A DNA stretch of 6,527 nt from assembly GCA_035515515.1 (NCBI GenBank), contig DATJBC010000010.1, positions 1-6,527 of the forward strand, in the 5' to 3' direction. Each line of letters begins with the position of its first letter. Position 1 is the first letter of the stretch. The translations under genes and the position numbers were made by a program. This document shows, in pieces, positions 1 to 6,242 of the stretch. Below the pieces are notes generated by a model. That model searched no databases. It was not told where the DNA came from and was given only the letters and a program-made list of their open reading frames with translations. This DNA comes from DATJBC01 sp035515515 (lineage in GTDB: Bacteria > Actinomycetota > Acidimicrobiia > Acidimicrobiales > UBA8190).

Positions 1-344
1 ACGGGGGCCATCTGGAGGTACTCCACCTGCAGCACGTCGAGGGGCGCCTCGGCCGCCGCCGAAAGCACCGCGGCGCGCAGCGCCGGGCCGTAGAAGCGGC
101 CCGCGGTGAGGCTGCGCGTGCGGGCCATGCCCGCCACGACCTGGGCGGCGGTGGGCCGCCACGGCACGCTGCGGACCTCGATGCCCAGGCGCTCGAGCGG
201 GCCCGGGTCGGCCGACCCGTCGTCGTAGGCGCACAGCACCACGTCCGCGTGACGGGCCAGGCGCGTGGCCACCGCCAGCGTGCGCTGCTTGCCCCCGTCG
301 TTGTCGGGGACGGGGACCCACTTGCTCACGACGAGGGCGCGCAT
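1..344 (-). CDS. Glycosyltransferase, GT4-like, N-terminal part (runs off left edge)
   Basis: The reading frame is open for 114 codons from the ATG at 344 to the window edge. The protein begins MRALVVSKWVPVPDNDGGKQ and continues into a predicted helix (RTLAVATRLARH). This is the usual opening of the N-terminal Rossmann domain of GT-B sugar transferases: a beta strand, then a P-x-P-x-D-x-G-G loop and a helix. A second typical piece is LDVLQVEYLQMAP (residues 102-114), matching the family pattern in which a 'D-V-hydrophobic-Q/H-V-E' strand precedes the acceptor site. The donor-binding C-terminal domain lies outside the window, so the sugar cannot be guessed. The ATG overlaps the stop of the preceding glycosyltransferase as TGATG. 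No good Shine-Dalgarno sequence precedes it, so translation probably depends on re-initiation by ribosomes finishing the gene before. It should add a sugar to the lipid-linked glycan on the cytoplasmic side. The fold assignment is fairly secure; the exact role is inference from context. Confidence 0.82.
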   Translation of the reverse strand, partial: MRALVVSKWVPVPDNDGGKQRTLAVATRLARHADVVLCAYDDGSADPGPLERLGIEVRSVPWRPTAAQVVAGMARTRSLTAGRFYGPALRAAVLSAAAEAPLDVLQVEYLQMAP

Positions 345-1537
345 CACACCGAGGCCGCCACGCCGGCGCCGCGCCCTGTGGCGCGCCGGTAGAGCTCGGC
401 CACGGCCACGGCGCGCTCCTCGGTCCCGAGCGCACGGGCGCTCGCCGCGGCGCGCGCCCCGATCCCGTGGCGCAGGGCGTCGTCGGTGACCAGCCGGGTG
501 AGGGCCGCGGCCAGCGCGGTGGCGTCGCCGCTCGGCACGAGCAGCCCGTTGTCGCCGTCGGACACGAAGTCGGGGATGCCTCCCGCGCGCGTCCCCACCA
601 CGGCCACGCCGCTCGCCTGGGCCTCGAGCACGCTCAGGCCGAATGGCTCGGCCACCGACGCGTTGACCAGCACGTCGAGGGCGCGCATCGTGGCCGGGAC
701 GTCGTCGGTGCGGCCCACGAAGCGCACCCGGTCGCCGAGCAGGCGCCCGGCCTCGGCCCGCACCGCCTCGGGGTACCCCTCGGGGGCGAGCGCGCCGGAG
801 CCCACCACCACCAGGTGCGTCCGGGCGGCGGGGCCCTCGAGCAACGACACCGCCCGCACCAGCACGTCCACGCCCTTCTCCGGGTCGATGCGGCCCACGA
901 TGCCGACCAGCGGCGCGTCGGGATCGCTGGTCAGCGTGCGGCGCACCGCGGCCGGCACCGGGCCGGGGCCGAAGCGCTCCAGGTCCACCGACAACGGGAG
1001 GATGGTCACGTGCCGGGCCCCCAGGGGCCCGATGCAGTCGGCCACCGCCGTACTGATGGCCACGGCCGTGGTCGACAGGGCGGCGGCCGCCGTGAGCAGG
1101 CGCCGCCCCAGCCCCGGGCGCACCAGGTCGTAGAGCTCGAGCACCGTGGGGCGCCGGGCCAGCCGGCCGGCCAGCGCGCAGTCGAGATGGGACCACAGGC
1201 TGTTGGAGTGGATCATGTCGAATCCACGGGCGGCCGACGCGATCATCCGCACCGAGCGCGCCGTGGTCACCAGCTCGCCCGCGAACTGCGCGGGGCCCGG
1301 CCGCCCCGACCCGCCCGCGTCGCGCACGCCTTGGCGATCGGCGAACGCCAGCGGGATGAACGGCAGCCCCCGCGCCCGCCACCGGTCCTCGAGCTCACCG
1401 CCGGGCGGCGCCCCGAGCGCCAGGTCGATGCCCCGGGAGGCCAGCGGCTCGGCCAGGGCCATGGTGGCGAGCTCGGCGCCCCACACGTGGCGCGTGTAGG
1501 CGATCTCGAGCACGCGCAGGCGCGGGAAGGCGGTCAC
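344..1537 (-). CDS. Glycosyltransferase, GT4 family (GT-B fold)
   Basis: Predicted retaining glycosyltransferase of 397 residues, a normal length for GT4. The N-terminal domain has the glycine loop GAELA (residues 20-24) and the strand end IHSNSLW (109-115). The C-terminal domain has VGIVGRIDPEKG (211-222), supplying Arg216 and Lys221 for the donor diphosphate. It also has the classical E-x7-E motif, Glu297 and Glu305 in AEPFGLSVLEA, followed by GTRAGGIPDFV. All catalytic landmarks are present, so the enzyme looks functional. I chose the GTG at 1537: GGGGA lies 7 bases upstream (1549-1545), and the start falls 14 bases after the preceding stop. A longer frame opens with TTG at 1573, inside the preceding gene, adding 12 residues that are not needed for the fold; it is less likely. 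The gene sits between the GT2 gene and the partial GT4 gene in a tight operon and probably adds one sugar to the lipid-linked surface glycan. The nucleotide-sugar donor cannot be read from sequence. Confidence 0.92.
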   Translation of the reverse strand: MTAFPRLRVLEIAYTRHVWGAELATMALAEPLASRGIDLALGAPPGGELEDRWRARGLPFIPLAFADRQGVRDAGGSGRPGPAQFAGELVTTARSVRMIASAARGFDMIHSNSLWSHLDCALAGRLARRPTVLELYDLVRPGLGRRLLTAAAALSTTAVAISTAVADCIGPLGARHVTILPLSVDLERFGPGPVPAAVRRTLTSDPDAPLVGIVGRIDPEKGVDVLVRAVSLLEGPAARTHLVVVGSGALAPEGYPEAVRAEAGRLLGDRVRFVGRTDDVPATMRALDVLVNASVAEPFGLSVLEAQASGVAVVGTRAGGIPDFVSDGDNGLLVPSGDATALAAALTRLVTDDALRHGIGARAAASARALGTEERAVAVAELYRRATGRGAGVAASV

Positions 1538-1551
1538 AGCGGCGTCCCCGC

Positions 1552-2715
1552 TCAGCGACGGTGCGTCGCCCAACGGGTGGGCCGGTCACCGCGGGCGTAG
1601 CGGGCCAGCCCGCCGAGGGCGACGGCGTCGAGGAACACGCCCTTGGCGAGCACCTGGGCGATCCGCGTGGGCACCGACGGGGCGCCGCCCGGAGAGGCGT
1701 CACCGGGCGAGGCGTCGCGGGCCAGGGTGACGACCCCCACCACGTGCCCGGCGACGAACAGCTGCGCCAGGCGGCTCCTCCGCAGGCGGCGGAGGGCGAC
1801 GGCCAGCAGGGCCAGGTGCGACAGGGGCACCACCGTGTACCGGCCCAGGCGGTGCCCCCAGATCTCGACGGCCGCCAGGCCGCCGCCCGGGCCGAGCTGG
1901 CCCCGGCGGCGGGCGAACACGTGCAGGCCCCCGGCGACGTTGCGGGTGCGGCGCTCCCACTGGCCCCGCACGCTGGGCAGCGGGGGCTCGTGGGCCAGGG
2001 CCTCGGGCTCGTAGGCCACGCGGTACCCGCGCGCCGCCAGGTCGAGCGCCACCCACAGGTCGTCGATGGCGATGTCGGAGGGGATGGGCTCCCACGCGTC
2101 GGTGCGGATGGCGGCCAGCTCGCCCACCAGCCCGATGGTGCTGCCCAGCGCCCACTCGCGCGCCTTGAGCCACGACTCGAAGCGCCAGTAGAGGTCCTCG
2201 CCCCTGCCGTCGTCCTCCACCTTGCTGCCCGCCACGGCCCCCACCGAGGGGTCTTCGAGGTGACGCACGAGCGCCGCCAGGGCGCCCGGCGACAACACGT
2301 TGTTGGCGTCGGAGAGCACCACGACGGGGGTCGTGACCTTCGAGAAGCCGAGGTTCACGGCCTGCGCCTTGCCCAGGCGCTCGGGGGCGCTGACCACGGT
2401 GGCCCCCGCCTGCTCGGCGCGCTCGGCGGTCTCGGGGTCGCCGTCGGCCACCACCATGACCTCGAGGGGCCCGGCGTACCCGTTGGCGAGGACGTCGCGC
2501 ACCTTGGCCTCGATGCACCCGGCCTCCTTGTAGGCGGGCACGAGCACCGTGAGCGCCGGCCACGACGGCGGGTCGGGAGGCGTGGCCGGGCGCCGCCCGC
2601 GCGAGGCGTAGGCCAGCCACGCCGGATACAGCACGTGCCCGGTGCAGGACAGCGCCGCCAGGGCGGCGATGGTCAGGCGGGAGGGGCGGCCCACAGGCAA
2701 TTGTCTCGACCTCAC
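1552..2715 (-). CDS. Membrane-associated GT2 family glycosyltransferase
   Basis: 387-residue GT-A fold glycosyltransferase. A membrane-compatible segment lies at about residues 14-36. The GT2 core follows: VPAYKEA (59-65), VVADGD (88-93), GKAQAVN (115-121), the metal-binding SDANN (135-139), and the catalytic-region acidic pair IDDLW (217-221). QWERR (252-256) is a Q-x-x-R-R variant of the QxxRW motif of processive, membrane-bound GT2 enzymes. Two or three hydrophobic stretches follow at about 292-308, 316-332 and 354-370, giving a BcsA/hyaluronan-synthase-like plan, although shorter. It may therefore make or extend a polymer or a lipid-linked chain at the inner membrane. Processivity is inference, since the Trp of QxxRW is replaced. 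The GTG start at 2715 is well supported: AGGAGG stands a few bases upstream and the start overlaps the previous stop as GTGA. A short Asp-Ala-Ser-Pro-Gly duplication lies between the last hydrophobic segments (residues 334-343). Confidence 0.92.
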   Translation of the reverse strand: MRSRQLPVGRPSRLTIAALAALSCTGHVLYPAWLAYASRGRRPATPPDPPSWPALTVLVPAYKEAGCIEAKVRDVLANGYAGPLEVMVVADGDPETAERAEQAGATVVSAPERLGKAQAVNLGFSKVTTPVVVLSDANNVLSPGALAALVRHLEDPSVGAVAGSKVEDDGRGEDLYWRFESWLKAREWALGSTIGLVGELAAIRTDAWEPIPSDIAIDDLWVALDLAARGYRVAYEPEALAHEPPLPSVRGQWERRTRNVAGGLHVFARRRGQLGPGGGLAAVEIWGHRLGRYTVVPLSHLALLAVALRRLRRSRLAQLFVAGHVVGVVTLARDASPGDASPGGAPSVPTRIAQVLAKGVFLDAVALGGLARYARGDRPTRWATHRR

Positions 2716-4058
2716 GAGGGCCCTCCTGAAGGGTCGCCGGGGGACCCGCGGGCCTGTCGCCGGCGCCGCTCGAGGACGGCGCGGTACACGGCCAGGGTCC
2801 GCTGGGCCGTCCCCGGCGCGGGGGGCCCGCCGTCACCGCCCGGGCCGGCCTGACCGGGGCCCTCGGGACTCGGACCCTCCTGAGCAGGGATTTCGTGCCC
2901 GGGACGACTGCCCGAGGCCGCCGGCCCCGCACCCGGCGGGGTCAGGGGGCGCTCCCCCAAGGCCCCGACGAGGGCCTCGGCCCAGGCCCGGTGGTCGAGG
3001 GGCACGACCGCGCCCGCCCCGGTGTGGAACACCTCCTCGGCGAGCGGCGGCGAGGCCAGGACGGGGGTGCCGGCCGCCAGGCCGAGGTGCAGGACCCCCG
3101 AGTGCGACCCCAGGGCGTAGGGGAGCACGAGCACGTCGGCCGCCGCCGCCCACAGCCCCATGTCGGCGTCGGAGACGAACCCCCGGCGCACCTCCACGCC
3201 GGTGGCCCGCTCCAGCGCGGACAGCTCCGCGCCGTCGTAGGCCTCACCCACGACGAACAGCCTCGCGCCGCCCACGGCGGCCGCCACCGTGGGCCACGCC
3301 CGGGCCAGGAGCCCGACCCCCTTGTACGGCCTGATCTGGCCGATGAGCAGGGCGACGGGCACGCCGGCGGGGGGCAGGCCGAGGGTGGCCCGGGCCTGGC
3401 TGCGCCCCACGGCCGGCCGGGCCACGGGCGCGAAGAAGTCGGCGTCGATGCGCACCACGTGGACGGGCACCCCGGGCGCGCTCTGCTCGACGAGGAAGCG
3501 CGCCTCGGTGGAGTGCACGATCAGCGCGTCGACCGCCCGCCACCTGCGGACCTGGCCCGACAGGGCGCGCAGCCCTCCCTCCAGGGGCATCGGGTCGTGC
3601 ACGGTGAGGACGACCGGCACGGTGCGGGCCAGGCGGGCGAGCACCTGGGCGTCGATGCCGGGGACGATCTCGGTCTGCACGTGGACGACACAAGGACGCG
3701 CCCGGCGCACGGCGCGCACGAAGGTGGATGCACACGGCCCCACCTCACGCAGGCGCAACGCGTAGAGCCGGCCCCGCGACATGCGCGCCACGTCCGATCC
3801 CCAGCGCAGCCCGCGCAGCACCAGGCCGGCGTCACCCACACCGGGCGGGGCCGCCACGGCCACGGTGGCGTGCTGGCCCTCGAGGGCCCGCCGCAGGCTG
3901 CGCGTGTACCGGGCGATGCCCCCGCGGTCCGAGGCGTCCACGATGAGCACCGGAGACGCGGGCGTGGTGGGGGACCCGCGCGCCTCACGCCGGGCGGCAC
4001 GCGACGGCGGCTCGTCCGGCGACGGTGGGACGGTCAAGGCCGTGAGCGGTTCAGGCAA
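2712..4058 (-). CDS. Glycosyltransferase, GT4 family, with Pro/Gly-rich insertion
   Basis: Predicted GT-B glycosyltransferase of up to 448 residues, longer than the usual 360-400. Landmarks are the glycine loop RGGIARYT (45-52), HVQTE (126-130), VHDPMP (153-158), and the donor phosphate site IGQIRPYKG (239-247; Arg243, Lys246). The acidic-motif region reads LPYALGSHSGVLHLGLAAGT (312-331). It keeps the Ser-Gly-Val-Leu core seen in one branch of GT4, but the two glutamates of canonical E-x7-E are missing. Residues about 371-415 are almost only Pro, Gly, Ala, Ser and Glu. This low-complexity stretch separates the donor domain from the closing helix TAQRTLAVYRAVL (417-429). The start is uncertain: TTG at 4058 is the first start codon after an in-frame stop and has no Shine-Dalgarno sequence. 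TTG at 4037, or a GTG nearer PVLIVDAS (residue 36), are alternatives, and the Pro-rich first 30 residues may not be translated. The stop overlaps the next start (GTGA), so the two genes are coupled. Role inferred: sugar addition in surface glycan assembly. Confidence 0.88.
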   Translation of the reverse strand: MPEPLTALTVPPSPDEPPSRAARREARGSPTTPASPVLIVDASDRGGIARYTRSLRRALEGQHATVAVAAPPGVGDAGLVLRGLRWGSDVARMSRGRLYALRLREVGPCASTFVRAVRRARPCVVHVQTEIVPGIDAQVLARLARTVPVVLTVHDPMPLEGGLRALSGQVRRWRAVDALIVHSTEARFLVEQSAPGVPVHVVRIDADFFAPVARPAVGRSQARATLGLPPAGVPVALLIGQIRPYKGVGLLARAWPTVAAAVGGARLFVVGEAYDGAELSALERATGVEVRRGFVSDADMGLWAAAADVLVLPYALGSHSGVLHLGLAAGTPVLASPPLAEEVFHTGAGAVVPLDHRAWAEALVGALGERPLTPPGAGPAASGSRPGHEIPAQEGPSPEGPGQAGPGGDGGPPAPGTAQRTLAVYRAVLERRRRQARGSPGDPSGGPS

Positions 4059-4092
4059 CGGGGCTGGGTTCGATGTTGACGCCGATCACTGT

Positions 4093-4129
4093 GGCGCCGG
4101 GGCGAGGCCCGGTGGCGGACCCCGGCGCC
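4093..4129 (-). terminator. Strong GC hairpin between operon genes (attenuator or stability element)
   Basis: GGCGCCGGGG (4093-4102) and CCCCGGCGCC (4120-4129) form a perfect 10-base-pair stem with a 17-base loop. It lies 24 bases past the stop of the sugar-phosphate transferase and about 35 bases before the next glycosyltransferase start. No T-rich run follows on the minus strand, so it is not a classical intrinsic terminator. Partial termination, attenuation, or protection of the upstream mRNA against 3' exonucleases are the plausible roles. The structure is seen; the role is inferred. Confidence 0.5.
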
Positions 4130-4140
4130 CGTCGACGGGC
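4127..4140. repeat. Perfect 14-base palindrome GCCCGTCGACGGGC
   Basis: The sequence equals its own reverse complement over all 14 bases and overlaps three bases of the neighbouring 37-base hairpin. As RNA it could form a 5-base-pair stem with a TCGA loop, which competes at its edge with the larger hairpin. As DNA it could be a dimeric protein site. Function unknown. Confidence 0.55.
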
Positions 4141-4153
4141 TCGGCGGACGGCG

Positions 4154-5665
4154 TCAGCCGATGCGGGTGGCCTCTTTCGACCCGGGCGGCGCCACCTCCA
4201 CCGGAGCCGGCACCTCGACCTGGGGGATGTGCAGCGCGGGGGGCTCGGCGCGCCCCGTGGCCCCGTTGGGCTGCACGGTGTTGCGGACCACGGCGGAGAT
4301 GGTCTGGAACAGGATGACCACGTCGCGCCACATCGACCAGTTCTCGATGTACTGGTTGTCGAGGCGGGCCCGCTCGTCGATCGACGTGTCGCCGCGCAGG
4401 CCGTGCACCTGGGCCAGGCCCGTCAGTCCCACCGGCACCCGGTGCCGGTCGTCGTAGCGCGGGATCTCGGTCTTGAACTGCTCCACGAAGAAGGGCCGCT
4501 CGGGCCGCGGGCCCACCAGTGACATGTCTCCGCGCAGGATGTTCCACAGCTGGGGCAGCTCGTCGAGGCCCGTGACCCGCAGGATGTGCCCGATGCGCGT
4601 GACGGAGTCGTCGGCCGGGTTCCACTCGACGTCCGAGCGGGGGTTGACCCGCATGGACCGGAACTTGAGGACCTCGACGATCACGCCCCGCTCGCCCACG
4701 CGCTGCTGGCGGAAGTAGACGGGGCCGGGGCTGGAGAGCTTCACCACGGCGGCGATCGCGGCGTAGAGCGGCGACACCGCCAGCAGGGCCACGGCCGCCA
4801 CCAAGGCGTCGAAGGTCCGCTTGGCCACGCGGGCGTGGCGGTGGAGCAACGACCGGCGCAGCCGCAGGAGCGGGTAGCCCCACACGTCGTCGACCTTGCG
4901 GCTGTTCACCGCGGTGGCCAGCTCGAAGAACCGGGGCAGCACGTGGATGTCGACCGACGCGTCCTCGCACGCCCGGAAGACGTCGACCATGTCCGCCTCG
5001 CGCGTGACACCGAAGGCCACCACGACACGGTCGATGCACTCCTCGGACAGCACCATGCGCAGCATCCCCACGCCGCCGAACAGCGGCAGGGGGAGGCCGG
5101 TGCTGTCGACCTCGTCCAGGAACCCGACCGGCTGCAGCCCGTACTCGGGATGCTCCTGGAGGGTGGCCGCCAGCTTGGCGCTCACCTGGCCGGCCCCGAT
5201 GATGAGCGTGCGCTCGACGAACCACCCGCGGGTGCGCAGGAGGCGGACGAGCGAGTAGAGCACGAAGCGCGCCGTCACCAAGGTGGCGGCCACGACGGCA
5301 CCGGTGGTGACGAGCGTCGCCGTGGAGGGCCCGGGCACGCGCGCCAGGGCCAGGACCAGGAACGGCAGCCACGCCCCCGCCAGGATCGACCCGGCATCAC
5401 GCGAGACGCTGAGCGTGATGCGCGGGTGGTAGTGGCCGCCGAGCGCCACCGTGGACAACGCGCCGGCGACGGCGGCCCACGTCCACCAGCCGGAGAAGGG
5501 CAGGCCGAAGGCCGCCACCACGATCACGATGAGCGCGGCGTCGGCCAGGGCCAGAGCCCGCATGGCCGCCCGGGGCGACGCCGCTCGGAACATGCCGGCG
5601 ACGGTCCCCGAACGGCCCGAAGGCCTGGCGTTGACCCAGGACTGGTAGCTCAGTCCGACGGACAT
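4154..5665 (-). CDS. Polyprenyl-phosphate sugar-1-phosphate transferase (priming glycosyltransferase)
   Basis: 503-residue membrane enzyme of the WbaP/CpsE-type polyprenyl glycosylphosphotransferase family. It should transfer a sugar-1-phosphate from a nucleotide sugar to undecaprenyl (or longer) phosphate, the first committed step of surface glycan assembly. Four hydrophobic segments lie at about 36-56, 58-75, 94-110 and 116-138. A Rossmann-like middle domain opens with LIIGAGQVSAKLAATL (154-169). The catalytic bacterial sugar transferase domain begins KRTFDALVAAVALL (282-295), with an adjacent membrane hairpin, then SSPGPVYFRQQRVG (311-324) and KFRSM (334-338). The catalytic Asp368-Glu369 pair is in GLDELPQLWN, followed by MSLVGPRPE (381-389) and VGLTGLAQV (412-420). 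A Pro-rich tail of about 35 residues (468-503) is extra. The ATG at 5665 lies 50 bases after the upstream gene but lacks a Shine-Dalgarno sequence. ATG 5593, preceded by GGGGAC, is an alternative (479 residues) that keeps all membrane segments. A still longer frame from 5791 would overlap the upstream gene and is unlikely. The sugar is not predictable. Confidence 0.95.
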   Translation of the reverse strand: MSVGLSYQSWVNARPSGRSGTVAGMFRAASPRAAMRALALADAALIVIVVAAFGLPFSGWWTWAAVAGALSTVALGGHYHPRITLSVSRDAGSILAGAWLPFLVLALARVPGPSTATLVTTGAVVAATLVTARFVLYSLVRLLRTRGWFVERTLIIGAGQVSAKLAATLQEHPEYGLQPVGFLDEVDSTGLPLPLFGGVGMLRMVLSEECIDRVVVAFGVTREADMVDVFRACEDASVDIHVLPRFFELATAVNSRKVDDVWGYPLLRLRRSLLHRHARVAKRTFDALVAAVALLAVSPLYAAIAAVVKLSSPGPVYFRQQRVGERGVIVEVLKFRSMRVNPRSDVEWNPADDSVTRIGHILRVTGLDELPQLWNILRGDMSLVGPRPERPFFVEQFKTEIPRYDDRHRVPVGLTGLAQVHGLRGDTSIDERARLDNQYIENWSMWRDVVILFQTISAVVRNTVQPNGATGRAEPPALHIPQVEVPAPVEVAPPGSKEATRIG

Positions 5666-5679
5666 GGCTTCAGGAAGCC
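5666..5679 (-). promoter_or_regulatory. Small hairpin directly before the sugar-phosphate transferase ATG
   Basis: On the transcript GGCTT and AAGCC pair around a CCTG loop, and the stem ends at the base before the ATG at 5665. No purine-rich ribosome binding site lies in the 49 bases between the genes. The hairpin may tune initiation, or may indicate that the true start is ATG 5593. The stem is only five pairs, so it may be chance. Confidence 0.3.
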
Positions 5680-5714
5680 GTGTTCGGTGTCTGCGAGTGG
5701 GGGGCGGGCGCTGA

Positions 5715-6035
5715 TCAGGCGGCGGCGGAGGCCTGGCGCTGCTTACGGCTGCGGCGCACGAGGACGCCACCGAGCACCAGAGCACCGGCACCGACGGCCG
5801 CCATCTCCTCGATGTCCGCGCCCGTGAAGGCGAGGCCGCTCGAGATGGGCTCCGTCTTGGCCAGCGTGGGCGTGGTCGCCTGCGTCACCGCGGGCGTCGT
5901 GGGAATCGTGCTCCCCGACGGCGTGGAGCATCCCGTGTAGCAGGTGGAGTCGGCCGACGCCATTGTCGGAGCGACCACCACACCCAGTGTGGACAGTGCC
6001 AAGCCCAGTCCCAGACCGACGAGCTTGTTCTTCAT
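5715..6035 (-). CDS. Small secreted surface protein with LAFTG sortase signal
   Basis: Protein of 106 residues, not recognised as a named family. A Sec signal peptide is clear: MKNK, a hydrophobic run LVGLGLGLALSTLGVVVA, then a likely cut after MASA (residue 28). The mature part is short and rich in Thr, Ser and Pro, with two cysteines (Cys32 and Cys36) in TCYTGC. The C-terminus is a complete sorting signal: LAFTG (68-72), a hydrophobic stretch (about 78-93) and the basic tail RRSRKQR (94-100). LAXTG is the motif read by class E sortases of high-GC Actinobacteria, which join the Thr to the cell-wall peptide. Cleavage at both ends would leave only about 43 residues. If no sortase acts on it, it would remain as a single-pass membrane protein. 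I chose ATG 6035, where the signal peptide begins; AAGGG lies 9 bases upstream. The frame could extend to GTG 6137, but the added residues are Arg-rich and would bury the signal peptide. It is the first gene of the apparent operon; its role there is unknown. Confidence 0.88.
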   Translation of the reverse strand: MKNKLVGLGLGLALSTLGVVVAPTMASADSTCYTGCSTPSGSTIPTTPAVTQATTPTLAKTEPISSGLAFTGADIEEMAAVGAGALVLGGVLVRRSRKQRQASAAA

Positions 6036-6060
6036 CGTGTCCAACCCTTCCCTTCGTAGC

Positions 6061-6077
6061 GGCGACCTACGGCCGCC
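6061..6077 (-). promoter_or_regulatory. Leader hairpin upstream of the LAFTG protein gene
   Basis: On the transcript GGCGGCC and GGTCGCC pair (six Watson-Crick pairs plus one G-U) around a GTA loop, 25 bases before the ATG at 6035. An alternative stem GTAG/CTAC (6056-6070) overlaps it and would exclude it, placing structure closer to the AAGGG ribosome binding site. Either could affect initiation. No known riboswitch class fits. Confidence 0.3.
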
Positions 6078-6106
6078 TCCCCCTCTTCTTCGGTCTTGAC
6101 TCCTGC

Positions 6107-6119
6107 CACCGCTCCGTGA
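6107..6119 (-). repeat. Direct repeat copy A, TCACGGAGCGGTG
   Basis: This copy reads TCACGGAGCGGTG on the minus strand. It matches the copy at 6230-6242 at 12 of 13 bases, 123 bases apart, same orientation. It lies inside the presumed leader of the LAFTG protein gene. It could be a regulator site or a repeated RNA element; the function is unknown. Confidence 0.45.
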
Positions 6120-6123
6120 CCGG

Positions 6124-6129
6124 AATTTA
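6124..6129 (-). promoter_or_regulatory. Possible proximal -10 element TAAATT
   Basis: TAAATT fits the actinobacterial TANNNT -10 pattern and lies in the AT-richest part of the region, about 90 bases before the ATG at 6035. No good -35 hexamer stands 16-19 bases upstream (GCCGTT at spacing 17), so the support is weak. Confidence 0.22.
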
Positions 6130-6229
6130 CTTCTCACCCTTACGACAACGGCGGAAGACCCCGTCGCTGCCGCACTGATTTTCAGCGTCTCTCATCGGTG
6201 TCATGCCCGGCCCTTATGGTCCGCAAGCG

Positions 6230-6242
6230 CACCACTCCGTGA
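6230..6242 (-). repeat. Direct repeat copy B, TCACGGAGTGGTG
   Basis: Second copy of the 13-base element at 6107-6119, with one mismatch. Its TCACGGA core is also present inverted on the plus strand at 6261-6267. The two make an inverted pair, TCCGTGA-N18-TCACGGA (6236-6267), that would sit across the start of a transcript from the candidate promoter at 6270-6299. An operator is plausible but unproven. Confidence 0.45.

Noticed and set aside
467..1600. Plus-strand open frame of 377 codons opposite the GT4 gene at 344-1537
   Set aside because: Same shadow pattern, with no ribosome binding site or protein motif.
1561..2853. Plus-strand open frame of 430 codons opposite the GT2 gene
   Set aside because: Low-complexity Gly/Arg/His/Gln composition without domains; it is explained by the high-GC third positions of the real minus-strand gene.
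2895..4079. Plus-strand open frame of 394 codons opposite the GT4 gene at 2712-4058
   Set aside because: Same shadow pattern; the minus-strand frame has all GT4 landmarks.
4093..4140. Classical rho-independent terminator ending the first transcript
   Set aside because: The stem is strong but no T-run follows on either strand, and the downstream gene has no clear promoter of its own. It is kept only as an attenuator or stability-element candidate.
4586..5827. Long plus-strand open frame of 413 codons opposite the sugar-phosphate transferase
   Set aside because: It is rich in His, Arg, Gly and Gln with no motif, as expected for the antisense of a GC-rich gene. The opposite strand encodes a complete, recognisable enzyme.
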